Positions 52,801 to 62,273 of a stretch of 64,000 nt of DNA are shown one piece after another. The position numbers and the translations under genes are program-made. The notes below the pieces were generated by a model. The model was not told where the DNA came from and ran no database searches. It worked only from the letters and a program-made list of their open reading frames with translations. The stretch's first letter is position 1, and the number at the start of each line of letters is the position of its first letter. Source of the stretch: Bicyclus anynana (lineage: Eukaryota > Arthropoda > Insecta > Lepidoptera > Nymphalidae); assembly GCF_947172395.1 (NCBI RefSeq), contig NC_069097.1, positions 3,828,142-3,892,141 on the forward strand, in the 5' to 3' direction.

Positions 52801-55800
52801 GTCGCCCTTCGCTCTGAGACAATGTAAGCAATAACAAGTTAAAAGACATAACGGCATTAACTCTTAAGCTTGTGAAAGTGATTGGTTTTAATACAAACAC
52901 CCTAAAAAGGGCATTTGATAAAAACGATATAATATTTAAAAACAAGCATATGAATGCAATCTCACCTGCGGGGCCATTCTGTAATGATGTTATGTATAAC
53001 CCGCAAGTGCGAGATTCGAATTTATCTCTAATTCTCTTTGTCTAACACGAACTAAAGAAAGAGAAAAATACAGGTAATTTTGAAACTCGCACTTGCGAGT
53101 TATACAAAACATCATTACAGAATAGCCCTGCTGATGTTAGATGGTGTGGAAGTCCAACAGGGTTTGTACTCAGGAATATATTTCAGCTAAACATTTATGG
53201 CATTATCTATATCTATACTATGACTGACCCCATGAGTTTTTCAGTAACGTCGTATAGGAACGTCATATCCATTGGCGTTTCTTTGAGACACTTGAATGGT
53301 ATGCTAGCTACGGCTGAAGTGTACCAAAATTGTCAAGTTATTGTATTTAAGAAAATATAAAATGATCTCAATCAGAAGTGCCTAGTTAGTTTACAAGTAC
53401 TGGAATAATATTTGATTCTTAAGCTATAGTAATAAAATTTATTTGTTACACGTTTTATTTACAAAATTATTCTATTCTGTTTAAAATAACAGAAGTAAGA
53501 GTGAACTCTACGAAAGAATCATATTCAAACTCCAGACGAAATGGTTCTCAATTACGTTCAATTGACAGTATAGTATGTGGCGCAGCCAGATTGTCGATGT
53601 AGTTAATGGACTAAGGGCCTGTCAATGTCAGACCTGCCTCATTTTTATAAAAGCTGTAAGTTTGTCAGCTTGTGCTCTTTCCATAGATATCTAAGTAAAA
53701 GTTTTATAAAAATCTTGAAAGTTCCTTCAAATGTATCCCGTTCTCAACCATCTCGTAAGTATGAGAGGCAACTAGGGAATTTTCACCATGGTGGCCTTGG
53801 GAGGAATACTCAATTGTCCAAGTATAAAAACATTTTTCATATTTTTTATGAGATATTTTGAAAAATCATGTCCCAGTCGTCAGACATTTGTGTCAACCCT
53901 TCGCTATAGACCCTTAAAGTTTTTATCTTTAAGATGGTGTTTTTCGAAGTATCGCCGTGATCCAAGTGACTGGCGACTATAAAAAACAAATAACAAAAAT
54001 GAAAATATTATTCATTTGCAAAAATGATTACAAAACCAAGTAGTCGATTGCCTGTGGTACCTATACAGGATGGCCTGTATAGTAGACTGTCGTAATATTT
54101 CTCAAAATTATATCAAGGGAAATTTAAAAAAACATACGCTTTACACTTGGACGGTTGAAACCGGCTACATCCCAAAGCCGCCAAACAAACTATACTTGCC
54201 TCTCATACTTACGAGATGGTAGAGTATGGGCTGACATTTGAATGAACTTTAAGATTTTTATAAAATGAGGATGGTCTAGTTGCGATAGGCTCCTGTTCTA
54301 TAATAAAAATACCCGTCGATTATATTGCCGCACAAATCGTTCTACATATTATCACATTCATCATTAAGTGTATGTTTATGTGGTTTATTGCGTTTCACAT
54401 TTTATAAGGAAAATCAACATGAAAACGTTTTAATGTCATATAAATATGCGTGCAGTATTAATAACAAGTAATCTTTGTTGTTATTGTATCTCTGGATCAC
54501 GCCCACAACCTTTTCGTCCACGTGGTGCATATTTCCGTATTTTATCAAAATAACATATATTTTCCTTATACCTATTAAATAGATAAAAAAATTAGGGTAT
54601 ATTTGACTGTAGGTAGACTCAAATCTACTTTTCCCATCAAAAATTGTGTTTTTTAAAGCAATAAGTATCGCTATTTAGCTAAAGTTAGGTGATATATGGC
54701 CGGGCACAATAAATATTTAAGTTATAACTTGACCTAACTTTAGATTTCGGCAAATACTCGTACTTATCAAATTTATATACACGGTTTGATTGAATGAGCA
54801 ATTAGGAATTATCATATGAAAATTATATATTCTTAATCACTTGATTTATTTATTTCATGAAAACATTTGAGAAATGATAAATTGTAAATTGATGGATATA
54901 AATTAAAAATTATTAATTTTACCTTATTCTACAACTTTGTAACAATTGGTAATTCGTTTTAATAACAGCTATTGTTAAGGCAAAAGAAAATGTTTTCTTT
55001 TTTTTAATTCAGTCATTAATTATGATTTGAGCCTCGCTATGGTAATTGAATTCGTAATGTAACCCTATTATATTCATAAATAGAGCAAAATATTAATAAT
55101 TAATTTTGTAATTATTAATATTTTGCTCTATTTATGAATATAATAGGGTTACATTACGAATTCAATTACCATAGCGAGGCTCAAATCATAATTAATGACA
55201 ATTGATTTTCTTTTGCGGCGTAACGATTGTTCGCCAGTAATTGATTTGTTATTTATGGTGTTTTGCTGAGCGTGCAACATGAGATTATGTTTTGTATCCA
55301 GCGATACTTTTACATTCAAAATGCTTACATTCGCTTATTAAGAATTTATTGAATATTATAAATGCGAAAGTTTATATGTATGTCTGTTTGGATGTTTGAT
55401 ATTCTTTAACGCCGCAACTACTTAACTTCAATTTCGCTGAAATTCAAAACGAAGATAGATTGTACCCTGGATTAACACATAGGCTACTTTTCATCCCGGA
55501 AAATCTATAGTTCCCGCGGGATTTGTGAAAAGTGAATTCCACGCGGATGAAGTCGCGGGCGTCTGCTAAAAAGTATATGATAAAACAAAGCCTCTGCCTT
55601 CTTGACTGTTCAACTAGAGAACGGATTTTCATGCCGTGTTCACCAATAGAATATTTATTAGGAAGTTTCTGGTATTTACTCGTAGTTTGCCCAGAATGAC
55701 GATAAATGGAAGTGTCGGAAATAGTAAAAACCGCATAAGAGTTATCATAGAAACGCTGCCTAATATGCCCTTCGAGATATAAAAAATCATGCATTGTTCC

Positions 55801-58800
55801 TTCCTCTAATAACGATCTAAATAAAAGTCCGTGATGGCATCCTTTAATAAGGATAACTTTCTATACCTATTTTATCTTCAGATAATAGTGACGTTTAAAG
55901 AAACTTTACATATGACAAATGACTAGCCTTTATCCGCGGTTTCTTTTGCGTTAAAATTAAACTCAATGGCAGGCAAATTTGCTCTATCTGTTCTCTGTAC
56001 TTTTTTCATGATGAAATCCCAAACAACGCGTAATAAAGCCACGATGGTCGGTTGAAGACTTGAAAGCTTAACAAATAAGCAAAAATACTCCCATTCCATT
56101 TCGTATTAAGGATTAAGACTAGCTGTATCCAGCGACTTGTGTTCGTCATCAACCTATATTCGGCTCACTGCTGAGCTCGAGTCTCCTCTCAGAATGAGAG
56201 GGGTTAGGCCAATAGTCCACCACGCTGGCCCAATGCGGATTGTGCAGACTTCACACACGCAAAGAATTAAGATAATTCTCTGGTGTGCAGGTTTCCTCAC
56301 GATGTTTTCCTTCACCGATTGAGACACGTGATATTTAATTTCTTAAAATGCACACAATTGAAAAGTTAGAGGTGCATGCTCCGGACCGGATTCGAACCCA
56401 CACCCTCCGGAATCGGAGGCAGAGGTCATATCCACTGGGCTATCACAGCTCTTTTGTTACAATGCCACAAAACGTTTTTGGGAATGTTTAGAACAAAAAA
56501 TTGTTAATACGAGTATGAGCATATTATTATTTATACCTACTGATTGCTTATCTAGTTGTTTGTCTAACTATACCCAACACAAATAAAATTTTAAAGTTAA
56601 ATATTTCTTATCAGGGTTTGAGGTTTAAAGAACAATTTTCATGTTAGGGAAATCCCTTAGTAAATTATTGATAGCTAATTATTATTATTAGTAGTAATTC
56701 ATTCAACATAAACAAGTCTCATCAAATATTATTAATTATTGTTGTTACGTAAAAGGGGGGTTTCTTTTTCGCATTCTGTGGGTTAAAACCACGATTTCTA
56801 TTGCCGACTAGCAGGCGTTCTGCGAATTCTCCGCGTAATTCCCGTTTCCTTAGGAATACGAGGATAAAATATAGCTCGTGACACTCACAAATGACGTGGA
56901 TTTCCGTTGAATACATTTTTAAAGTCAGTTCAGTAGATCTAGGGATTAATTATACTACCTTTCAAACTTTACCGCTTTATAACAAAGTGCCTAGTGGGAG
57001 TTTTCAATGTTTTCACTGTGACGATCGCGTAAACGTAAATCTGAATTTGTAAGGAATTTAAATAGCGCCATCTAGTGGCACTATTGCACAACTGTTTCAA
57101 TTCCTTACAAATTCGCGTTTACGTTTACGCGATTATTTGTATGTATGTGTATTACTAATACTATGGTTATTTTTGTTTTACGCCACCTGTTGATTTCCTT
57201 AAGTTTTCCTAAACCGAAGGCTGCCTGGAAGAAATCGCTACTTAGCGATAAGGCCGCCTTTTGTATGCTGATCTCCTCCTAATTTGTTTTTTATTTCACT
57301 TGTTTTTGTCTTTGTGGTGTGCAAATAAAGTATATTTATCTTATAGTCACAGTGTGAAAACATTAAAACCTCCCACTAGGTACTCAGTAGTGTTACATAG
57401 TAAGTAGTGATTTGTTTCATTAATTTCGCAATATCAGTTCATATGAGAGCATGTTTGGGAAGGCCGAATTAACGCCGTATGTTGGACTAATATTTACACA
57501 TATCCGTTTACAATTATACCAAAGCAAACATTTGATTGTGTGACGATAATAAAATAAATATAATGTATGAGACAGTTGCTGGTTCAAACTGGTTCGGTGT
57601 TTCTTTTTGTTTCCATATCGTATTCTTTATAATGTTATCAGTGTGTAGTGTTTGTTTAATTCTTTTATAATTATTATCATTTTAAAGGATGTGCTTAGGC
57701 GCAAAATTGTATATCTGTAGCTTGGCAAATTCGTTCGTAACACTACCGATGGTCAACGCGGGCCCGGGGGGGCGTGTAGCGATGAATGAAAAACCCACGA
57801 CTGATGCACCTCACTTCCCCACACGCACGATTTCACACCCGCGCAGTTTTTCCTCCCGTCGCCCGCATTTCATAGGAGTGTCATCAACGAACTAGCCAAG
57901 CTAAAAATAGTATTAAAAGTAAAGCAACAATTTCTGCTTTAATACAAATGTAGAAACTGTATTTTGCTCTACATTTCAAAAGCTTTATCGACTGAAAAAA
58001 ATTATATTATAGATAAAACGGATCACGTGAATTTTTTAAGGTCTTACTAAGATATTGTGATTATTTTATTTTATCTCAAAGAAAACAATTTAAAAATTAA
58101 AATGGTAATATCCAAACAGTATTTATTTATGTAAATAGCGTTGATAGTGTTATCGGTTGGCTACATAATATTTTAAACTTAAGAAAAATGTAATGTGGAC
58201 TGTGATATTAATGACCTTCATTTGGTGTCCTAGGAATTTTCATTAAGATTGTAGGATCAATCTACACTATAAAGAGGGAAGATTTGTATTTTTGTATGCA
58301 AGGAATATACTAAAAAACTTTTGGACCGATTAGAGAAATTCTTTTACCAATAGAAAGCTACATTATCAGGGAGTAACATAGGCTATATTCGGCCGTGGCT
58401 AGTTACCACCCTACTGGCAAAAACGTACCGCCAAGCGATTTAGCGTTCCGATACGATGCCGTGTAGAAACCGAAAGGAGTGTGGATTTTAATCCTTCTCC
58501 CAACAAGTTAGCCCGCTTCCATCTTAGATTGCATCATCACTTACCATCAGGTGAGATTGTAGTCAAGGGCTAACTGTAAAGAATAAAAAAAAATAATATA
58601 TTTTATCCCCGTATTCCCATGGCAATGGGAGCTGCGCGAATAAAACTTCGAGGTTCTGCTAATGTATATTAACGTAGTTTTCTTTTCTTTACAGAAAACA
58701 TATTCCAAAATTGGCTAGAAGAGAAAGTGGATCTACCCATTTTCGAGAACATATCTCAAGTGTCCGAACGCGTGGAGGCGCCGGTGGCCCCGGCGGCCCC

Positions 58801-59428
58801 GGCCTACCCGGCGGCGCCGCAGCCCACCGAGGTGCTCCTGCGCGAGTTCGAGTCGGTGTACGGGGCGGTGGAGCTGACGCACCTGACGCCGCCGCAGAGC
58901 CCCCCCGGCCCCGCCACACAGCTGCTGTTGAGCTACGCGGCGCAGGCGCAGTGCGAGCCGCTCGCGCCCGCCATCCAACTAGTGCCGCTATCGGAGCCCG
59001 ACTGGACCGTCGCGCCGGACTACGACAGCCAGGCGCTCGAGGAGTTGGTCCGCCACCGCGCCGCGCAGCTCGCCTCGCCCCAACCCTCCCGCAGCGCGTC
59101 GCCGTCCCCGCAGTCGTCCCCGCGCTCGTCGCCGCCGTCGTCGCCACGCTCGTCCACCGACGACGACTGGTGCATCTCCGGGCGTCCCAAGCCCTACTCC
59201 CGGAACGTAGACGACCGCCGCTCGCGCAAGAAGGAGCAAAACAAGAACGCTGCTACCCGTTACCGCCAAAAAAAGAAAGCCGAAATCGAAGTGTTGCTCA
59301 GCGAGGAGCAGAGCTTACGCAAGCGACACACCGATTTGGGCGACAAGTGCTCGGACCTGCAGCGCGAGATCCGCTATCTGAAGGGGCTCATGCGGGACCT
59401 TTTCAAGGCGAAGGGCCTCATAAAATAG
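31733..59428 (+). CDS. crc: ATF4 / cryptocephal bZIP transcription factor, three-exon main ORF, 336 aa
   Basis: ATF4 is the bZIP effector of the integrated stress response; in flies crc also affects ecdysone-linked moulting. Exons: 31733-31841, 42215-42382 and 58695-59428, phase-compatible, 336 codons plus TAG. The N-terminal acidic part has FLLSDVDLFKTDEDLLKSF (residues 25-43) and FNKIFQDD, then ELANDLLQQLE (about 76-86) and ENIFQNWLEEKVDLPIFENI (93-112). Residues about 120-260 are Pro/Ala/Ser-rich with SPSPQSSPRSSPPSSPRSS, likely phosphorylated and low in order. The basic region (267-290) reads RKKEQNKNAATRYRQKKKAE, diagnostic of ATF4. The zipper runs to the end with EIRYLKGLMRDLFKAKG. Translation is controlled by the upstream ORFs. 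The last intron is 16.3 kb. Confidence 0.93.
31872..32250 (+). repeat. Dispersed repeat with GGCTAGTTGACAC terminus
   Basis: Inverted relative of 36495-36803. Shared features are the terminus, AAAATGCTGTCGxC, AACTGTTTCATGAC and the ACAAAATGGACGA end. Confidence 0.55.
32452..32766 (+). repeat. SINE-C, nearly full length
   Basis: Head GTAGGGCCTGTGGTTTGCCT with GGTTTCGAATCACGAGGTCC, body CCACCCAGAGTTGGGAAGTT, tail CGCCCTAAGCCCGCCAACCT. Confidence 0.65.
33379..33432. repeat. Perfect 54-bp palindrome
   Basis: AACAATATTAATTAAATAAG in the left arm is mirrored by CTTATTTAATTAATATTGTT at the right with essentially no loop. Confidence 0.9.
35608..36236. mobile_element. 629-bp MITE-like element with GCCTAGTGGCAGTTT ends
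   Basis: Ends GCCTAGTGGCAGTTTG and CAAACTGCCACTAGGC. Near each end is a block with CGCGTTTACGTAAACGCGAA or a variant, then AACAGCGCCA-like and GCACAACTGTTTCAATTCC. A second family member is at 56990-57380. Confidence 0.7.
36495..36803 (-). repeat. Dispersed repeat, inverted relative of 31872-32250
   Basis: Ends AACAGTGTCAACTAGCCTAT. Interior has CATGAAACAGTTGAAATATA and CGTCCATTTTGTGACGTC. Confidence 0.55.
36815..36984 (+). repeat. SINE-B head, truncated by SINE-A
   Basis: CCGTGATAGCCCAATGAATA through GTTCGAATCCGGTCCGGGGC and GTGTCTCAAATGGTGAAGGA. The body is cut where a SINE-A begins. Confidence 0.75.
36985..37218 (-). repeat. SINE-A copy
   Basis: Poly-T then CAAGTTAGCCCTTGACTACA through CGGCCGAAGCCTCCCACCAG; head missing. 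Confidence 0.75.
37602..37920 (+). repeat. Dispersed repeat split by an RTE-like LINE tail
   Basis: AATATTATAAAGAGGAAATA starts it and GTGAAACCGCGTGGCGTCTG ends it. A minus-strand LINE tail (37707-37855, ATCATCATATCAGCCGATGG) interrupts. Related to 48186-48405 and 58262-58660. Confidence 0.6.
37936..38056. repeat. Uninterrupted relative of the POLD2-intron host MITE
   Basis: AAGTGTTTTTCAAATTGAAT, GGTTACGGTGACAGTCGCC and CTACTATTATCGTGAATCGC give the empty-site sequence used to date the nested insertions at 17.5-25.6 kb. Confidence 0.6.
38639..39105. repeat. Foldback with a nested SINE-A
   Basis: CGATTCTCTTTCTACTAACG at the left is mirrored by GTAGAAAGAGAATCG at the right, with GCTAACGCTT/AAGCGTTAGC. 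SINE-A (38723-38997, minus) occupies the middle. Same family as 402-551. Confidence 0.7.
38723..38997 (-). repeat. SINE-A, head intact
   Basis: On the minus strand CCTCCATGGCGCAGTGGTAT (box A) is present. A deletion removes box B surroundings up to AGGCTTTGGCCGTGGCTAGT. Confidence 0.75.
41625..41725. repeat. Degenerate CCCTA/CCCTAAC tract
   Basis: TACCCCTACCCTAACCCCTA and similar irregular units follow a LINE-like piece (AGCTTCGCTTTGACTTATGT). Units are not regular TTAGG/CCTAA. Confidence 0.6.
42040..42072. repeat. (CA)n microsatellite
   Basis: Runs of CA after CAGATAGACAGACACC. Confidence 0.85.
42215..42382 (+). CDS. crc: crc coding exon 2 (residues 37-92)
   Basis: Acceptor GTCAACAG; encodes DLLKSFPAAAPKIDFNKIFQ, YPPSPPETKPSRAELANDLL and ends TQCKQ at CAAG|GTATGT. 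Confidence 0.9.
43203..43282 (+). repeat. Second copy of the 17006-17085 repeat
   Basis: GCTATGAAAAATTCAGTTTA and ACTGATCACTGATAGATGTA, ending in poly-A. Confidence 0.65.
43712..43862 (+). repeat. tRNA-headed SINE fragment (different head)
   Basis: TACTCATTACCGAGAGGTCG with TTGGTTCGTTCGTCCCGCTG as a corrupted box B, then GTACCCACTCCTAACAGTCT. Confidence 0.4.
44878..45240 (+). repeat. Dispersed repeat, second copy
   Basis: Opposite-orientation relative of 11626-12040, ending in the first unit of a 151-bp tandem duplication. Confidence 0.55.
45133..45437. repeat. 151-bp tandem duplication
   Basis: Units 45133-45283 and 45284-45437 both start TGCTAAAACGAGAGAAGTTA and end TATTGAGTCCTTAT, with few differences. 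Confidence 0.9.
46101..46371. repeat. 143-bp tandem duplication, diverged
   Basis: Both units begin TTGTTAGTTTAGA and share AAACTGTTTTCTCTCATA and GCAGCTGCATTTCTACCATT. Confidence 0.85.
46855..47110. promoter_or_regulatory. CpG-rich island, possible alternative crc promoter
   Basis: The densest CpG stretch outside exons (GCGCGCGCACGCGCACGCAA, CGCGCGCCGAGG). A short ORF starts at ATG 47098 (MKYHYRCIWNKEIVFNS, 24 codons). No clear donor follows, so use as a first exon is speculative. Confidence 0.3.
48186..48405 (+). repeat. Dispersed repeat, TATAAAGAGGAAATATTTGT type
   Basis: Ends GGTGAAACCGCGAGGTGCTG; same family as 37602 and 58262. Confidence 0.55.
49280..49566 (-). repeat. SINE-B, nearly full length
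   Basis: Contains CTCATATTCGGCTCACTGCT and the head CCTCCGGAATCGGAGGCAGA. Confidence 0.8.
50640..51110 (+). repeat. Dispersed repeat, partner of 1501-1945
   Basis: Carries GATTTAAAGAGTCAGATTTG, CATACAAAATGGCTCG, AATGACGTCATAGG and ATTTTCATCTAATTACGATA; inverted relative at the left of the window. Confidence 0.5.
51563..51845 (+). repeat. Dispersed repeat 3' fragment (GGATTTTTCCGGGATAAAAA type)
   Basis: Same family as 3720-4070. Ends TGGTTTGGGCTGTGCGTTGA. Confidence 0.55.
52201..52695 (+). repeat. Two dispersed repeats of the TTTCACCCGC type
   Basis: 52201-52398 is a diverged copy ending TATAATATTAGTATAGAT. 52540-52695 is close to 4090-4285 and 61434-61627. Confidence 0.6.
52970..53129. repeat. 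MITE-like foldback, about 45-bp arms
   Basis: CATTCTGTAATGATGTTATG and CGCAAGTGCGAG at the left are mirrored by CTCGCACTTGCG and CATCATTACAGAAT at the right. Confidence 0.8.
53630..54277. repeat. Inverted-repeat element, diverged arms
   Basis: ATTTTTATAAAAxxTxT, CCATCTCGTAAGTATGAGAG and GGCAAxTA recur in inverted orientation at the two ends. Related sequence occurs near 33760-33880. Confidence 0.6.
55012..55199. repeat. Perfect palindrome, 91-bp arms, 6-bp loop
   Basis: Arms 55012-55102 and 55109-55199 were compared base by base and pair completely (GTCATTAATTATGATTTGAG mirrored by CTCAAATCATAATTAATGAC). The loop is ATTTTG. Confidence 0.95.
55355..55570 (-). repeat. Dispersed repeat 3' fragment, minus orientation
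   Basis: Minus strand of the GGAATTCACTTTTCACAAAT type, starting TAGCAGACGCCCGCGACTTC. Confidence 0.55.
56146..56449 (-). repeat. SINE-B, full length
   Basis: Matches 4622-4934 over its length, including GATTCGAACCCACACCCTCC and GGCAGAGGTCATATCCACTG. Confidence 0.8.
56990..57380. mobile_element. 391-bp MITE-like element with CCTAGTGGGAG ends
   Basis: CCTAGTGGGAGTTTTCAATG, TTTTCACTGTGAC at the left are mirrored by GTCACAGTGTGAAAA and CCTCCCACTAGG at the right. Contains the CGCGTTTACGTAAACGCG-like block, relating it to 35608-36236. Contains a poly(A)-like GCAAATAAAGTATA inside. Confidence 0.75.
57720..57900. repeat. GC-rich repeat-like segment
   Basis: CAACGCGGGCCCGGGGGGGC, CGATGAATGAAAAACCCACG and CACACGCACGATTTCACACC resemble a widespread lepidopteran repeat. 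No second copy in the window, so identification is from memory. Confidence 0.35.
58262..58660 (+). repeat. Dispersed repeat split by SINE-A
   Basis: CTACACTATAAAGAGGGAAG starts it; CCCGTATTCCCATGGCAATG follows the insert. It ends about 35 bp before the crc exon 3 acceptor. Confidence 0.55.
58388..58596 (+). repeat. SINE-A, 5' truncated
   Basis: TTCGGCCGTGGCTAGTTACC through AACTGTAAAGAATAAAAAAA. Confidence 0.75.
58695..59428 (+). CDS. crc: crc coding exon 3, bZIP (residues 93-336)
   Basis: Acceptor TTTCTTTACAG. Very GC-rich between about 58780 and 59260, in sharp contrast to the AT-rich flanks. Carries the Pro/Ala/Ser linker, DDDWCISGRPKPYS, and the complete basic region and leucine zipper. 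TAG at 59426. Confidence 0.95.
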
Positions 59429-59835
59429 TTTCTAAGTTTTATCGTTACGTGAAAGATTAACCGTGCCGCGGGATACGCGGTCTACTGAATATTGTCCAAG
59501 AGTTAGGACGTTTTTAAGTTTCGATGATATACTTACCTTTTAATTTCTAGTTAGCTAGATAAGTTGTATTGTTTGCATCATTATATTAACGTCGAGCAGC
59601 ATGTCACCCGTGTCGTTGTCGAGGGCTACACAACATCTTAACGATATATGCATAGGTGGCGCTTTTCATCTCATCATTCATTATTTTTAATTTTAGAGGA
59701 TAGGTTGCATTCGTTGTGATGAAACTGGGAACTTCCATTTGTATTCCAATTACAGCACATGGTTATTGTACAAGATTATTTTTTGTATTGTGAGATCTAG
59801 TTCTGTTTTCATGCAATATAAAGGATGCGACGGCG
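59429..59835 (+). other. crc: crc 3' UTR (probable)
   Basis: The first plausible poly(A) signal is AATATA/TATAAA near 59815-59822. No canonical AATAAA precedes it. The extent is inferred. Confidence 0.4.
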
Positions 59836-60020
59836 GAATATTATTGTTTTATTTACTGCTTTAGTCATACGAAATCTGATAAAACTTGATTATGATTATT
59901 AACACCTTCATAGACCTGAGATGATATGAACAGAATTGCCGTTGCAGAGAGTAAAAGGTATATTACTGGAATTATTCGACTTATTTCTGCAGGATGCATT
60001 TAAATATGCATTCGGTAATA

Positions 60021-60353
60021 ATTTTTTTTTCATTTTTTTCTACAAGTTAGCCCTTGACTACAATTCACCTGATGGTAAGTGATGATGCAATCTAAGATGG
60101 AAGCGGGCTAACTTTTTAGCAGTAGGATAATATCCACACTCCTTTCGGTTTCTACACGACATCGTATCGGAACGCTAAATCGCTTGGCGGTACATCTTTG
60201 TCGGTAGGGTGGTAACTAGCCACGGCCGAAGCCTCCCACCAGCCAGACCTGGACCAATTAAGAAAACCTCAATCAGCCCAGCCGGGGATCGAATCCAGGA
60301 CCTCCGTCTTGTAAACCTACCGCGCTTACCACTGCGCCACGGAGGCCGTCAAA
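60021..60353 (-). repeat. SINE-A, full-length type copy
   Basis: On the minus strand the head GCCTCCGTGGCGCAGTGGTA (box A) and GGGATCGAATCC/GGATTCGATCCCCGGCTGG (box B) precede the body CGTGGCTAGTTACCACCCTA, AAACCGAAAGGAGTGTGGAT and tail TGTAGTCAAGGGCTAACTTG. This is the most complete of about ten copies. Confidence 0.85.
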
Positions 60354-60651
60354 AAATCATATTACATAGGCGATACAGATTTGGCGTGCTATTATGTATG
60401 AGTAAGTACATACATACACGAGTACATAGAGTATGGATCATTGCTCAAATTAAAATTAATTGAAACATATATTAAGTAAAAAAGTTCAAACCGACCGACC
60501 GAGTAGTCGATCTGCTGGGGCTTTGTGATTGTGATGGCACTTTAATAAATCTAAAGTAATAAAACGTATTCAGTGAAATAACTACGAGTATATTGACGGA
60601 GTGGCAAAGTGGCTTGGCTTCCTTGCCACCTGCATACAATCATCCATGGCC

Positions 60652-60940
60652 ATCATCATCATCATATCAGCCGATGGACGTCTACTGAAAGCGCAGTGTC
60701 GGTCGACCCTCCCCCAGGTGGACTGACTGCATCCAGCGAATCCCTGCGACTAATCTACTAGTACGAATACGAATATTAATACGAATCTACTAGTTGGTAC
60801 CTATATTATTTACTAGAAAACGCAGTGTTGGTCGACCCCCCATCAGGTGGACTGACGACACCAAGCGAGTCGCAGGGATTCGCTGGATGCAGCCAGTCCA
60901 CCTGGTGGGGGGTCTACCAACACTGCGCTTTGTAGTGAAT
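60652..60940. repeat. Inverted pair of RTE-like LINE tails
   Basis: CAGCCGATGGACGTCTACTG and CATCCAGCGAATCCCTGCGA on one side are mirrored by TCGCAGGGATTCGCTGGATG. CGCAGTGTTGGTCGACCCCC and GGGGGGTCTACCAACACTGCG also pair. Confidence 0.7.
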
Positions 60941-61433
60941 ACTAGTACTAGTACTAGTAGAGTATTCCTTTTTTGTAAAACTAGTTGACACTTGCGACTT
61001 CGTCCGCGGAAGTCGGAGTCGCGCGGCTTGGTACTACTACCTACCTACTTAGCATCATCATAAATGTAGCTGTTACGGGTGTAGTTATCTGTTGGAGCAT
61101 TATTTTGTTATTTTAAAACTGTTATAATATCTCCTAAGATATTCAAACATAAGATATTAAAAGCAAAAATGATGTCAAAATTAAAAAAAAAGACAATTAA
61201 TCTTCGCAATAATGCATTATTTTATAACAAATTTTATTACTGTAAACGGACTAATTTACCCTTTTGCCTTTCAAATTAATTACTTAGGGGTATGAAAAAT
61301 AGATGTTTGGCCGATTCTCAGATGCCCGATATGAATACAAAAATTCATAAAGTCCAGCCGTTTTGAAAAAGCGCTATTCTGTTGTCCTGGAGTTGGGTAA
61401 CAAACAGCTCGACACAAGAACTATACATTATGA

Positions 61434-61627
61434 CTAGCTGACGCCGCACGGTTTCACCCGCGTGGTTCCCATTCCCGTGGCAATACGGGGATAATATGTA
61501 GCCTATAGCCTTCCTCGATAAATGGGCTATCTAACACTGAAAGAATTTTTCAAATCGGACAAGTTGTTCCTGAGATAAGCGCGTTCAACCAACCAAACAA
61601 ACTCTTCAGCTTTATAATATTAGTATA
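61434..61627 (+). repeat. Dispersed repeat, GTTTCACCCGCGTGGTTCCC type
   Basis: Nearly identical to 4090-4285, ending TTTATAATATTAGTATAGA. Confidence 0.65.
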
Positions 61628-61944
61628 GAGTTATATAGATTATAATTTGTCTGATTAAGTTTAATATAATAAGTATGCACACAACGTTCCAGTTTATGTC
61701 TCAAGCCTCAAGGACAAGCAATGATCATGGCGCCTCAGGAATCCGCCTTCCAATGTTATGAATGTCGCTCAGTAGGCGCGGAGGCATTTTTATGGATACC
61801 ATAAGCTGTCTTCAAGGGTGATGGAAAGGTTTTACATACATACCGGTAGGTATCTGATAGAGATGTAAGTATTTAATATTATTAGTTTTTTTTACGTTAA
61901 TATTTGTATTTTATTGACAAATTAAGAAATGAGAAGCCGTGTCG

Positions 61945-62254
61945 TAGCCGTGATACCCCAGTGGATATGACCTCTGCCTCCGATTGCGGAGGGTGTGGAT
62001 TCGAATCCGGTCCAGGGCATGCACCTTTAATTTTTTTGTTGTGTGCATTTTGTAGAAATAAATATCACGTGTCTGAAACGGTGAAGGAAAAACGTCGTGA
62101 GGAAAAACCTGTATACCAGAGATTTCTCTGCGTGTGTGAAGTCTGCCAATCCGCATTAGGCCACCATGGTGGACTATTGGCCTAACCACTCTTATTCTAA
62201 GAGGAGACTCGAGCTCAGTAGTGAGCCGAATATGGGTTGATAATGATGATAATG
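61945..62254 (+). repeat. SINE-B, full length, plus strand
   Basis: AGCCGTGATACCCCAGTGGA, GGATTCGAATCCGGTCCAGG through GAGCCGAATATGGGTTGATA and a (ATGATA) tail. The copia LTR begins about 20 bp beyond. Confidence 0.8.
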
Positions 62255-62273
62255 ATCGAATAAATGAGAGTAC

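Larger units (their letters stand above)
42383..58694. other. crc intron 4 (16.3 kb)
   Basis: No phase-compatible coding exon recognised. Contains a CpG-rich island at 46.86-47.11 kb, several tandem duplications, SINEs, foldbacks and a 91-bp perfect palindrome (separate entries). Stretches 42.5-43.2, 47.2-48.0, 48.5-49.25, 49.6-50.6, 53.1-53.6 and 54.3-55.0 kb show nothing recognisable. Confidence 0.45.
59836..62273. other. Intergenic region right of crc
   Basis: No gene seen. Contains SINE-A, inverted LINE tails, a TTTCACCCGC-type repeat and a SINE-B (separate entries). 61.05-61.43 kb is unassigned. Confidence 0.5.

Noticed and set aside
57689..57895. 68-codon ORF in GC-rich DNA
   Set aside because: Sequence looks like a dispersed repeat and shows no recognisable domain.
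58689..59147. 152-codon minus ORF, and the 249-codon plus ORF at 58711-59460, over the crc last exon
   Set aside because: Shadow frames of the GC-rich bZIP exon; only the frame with the bZIP has homology and splice-phase agreement.
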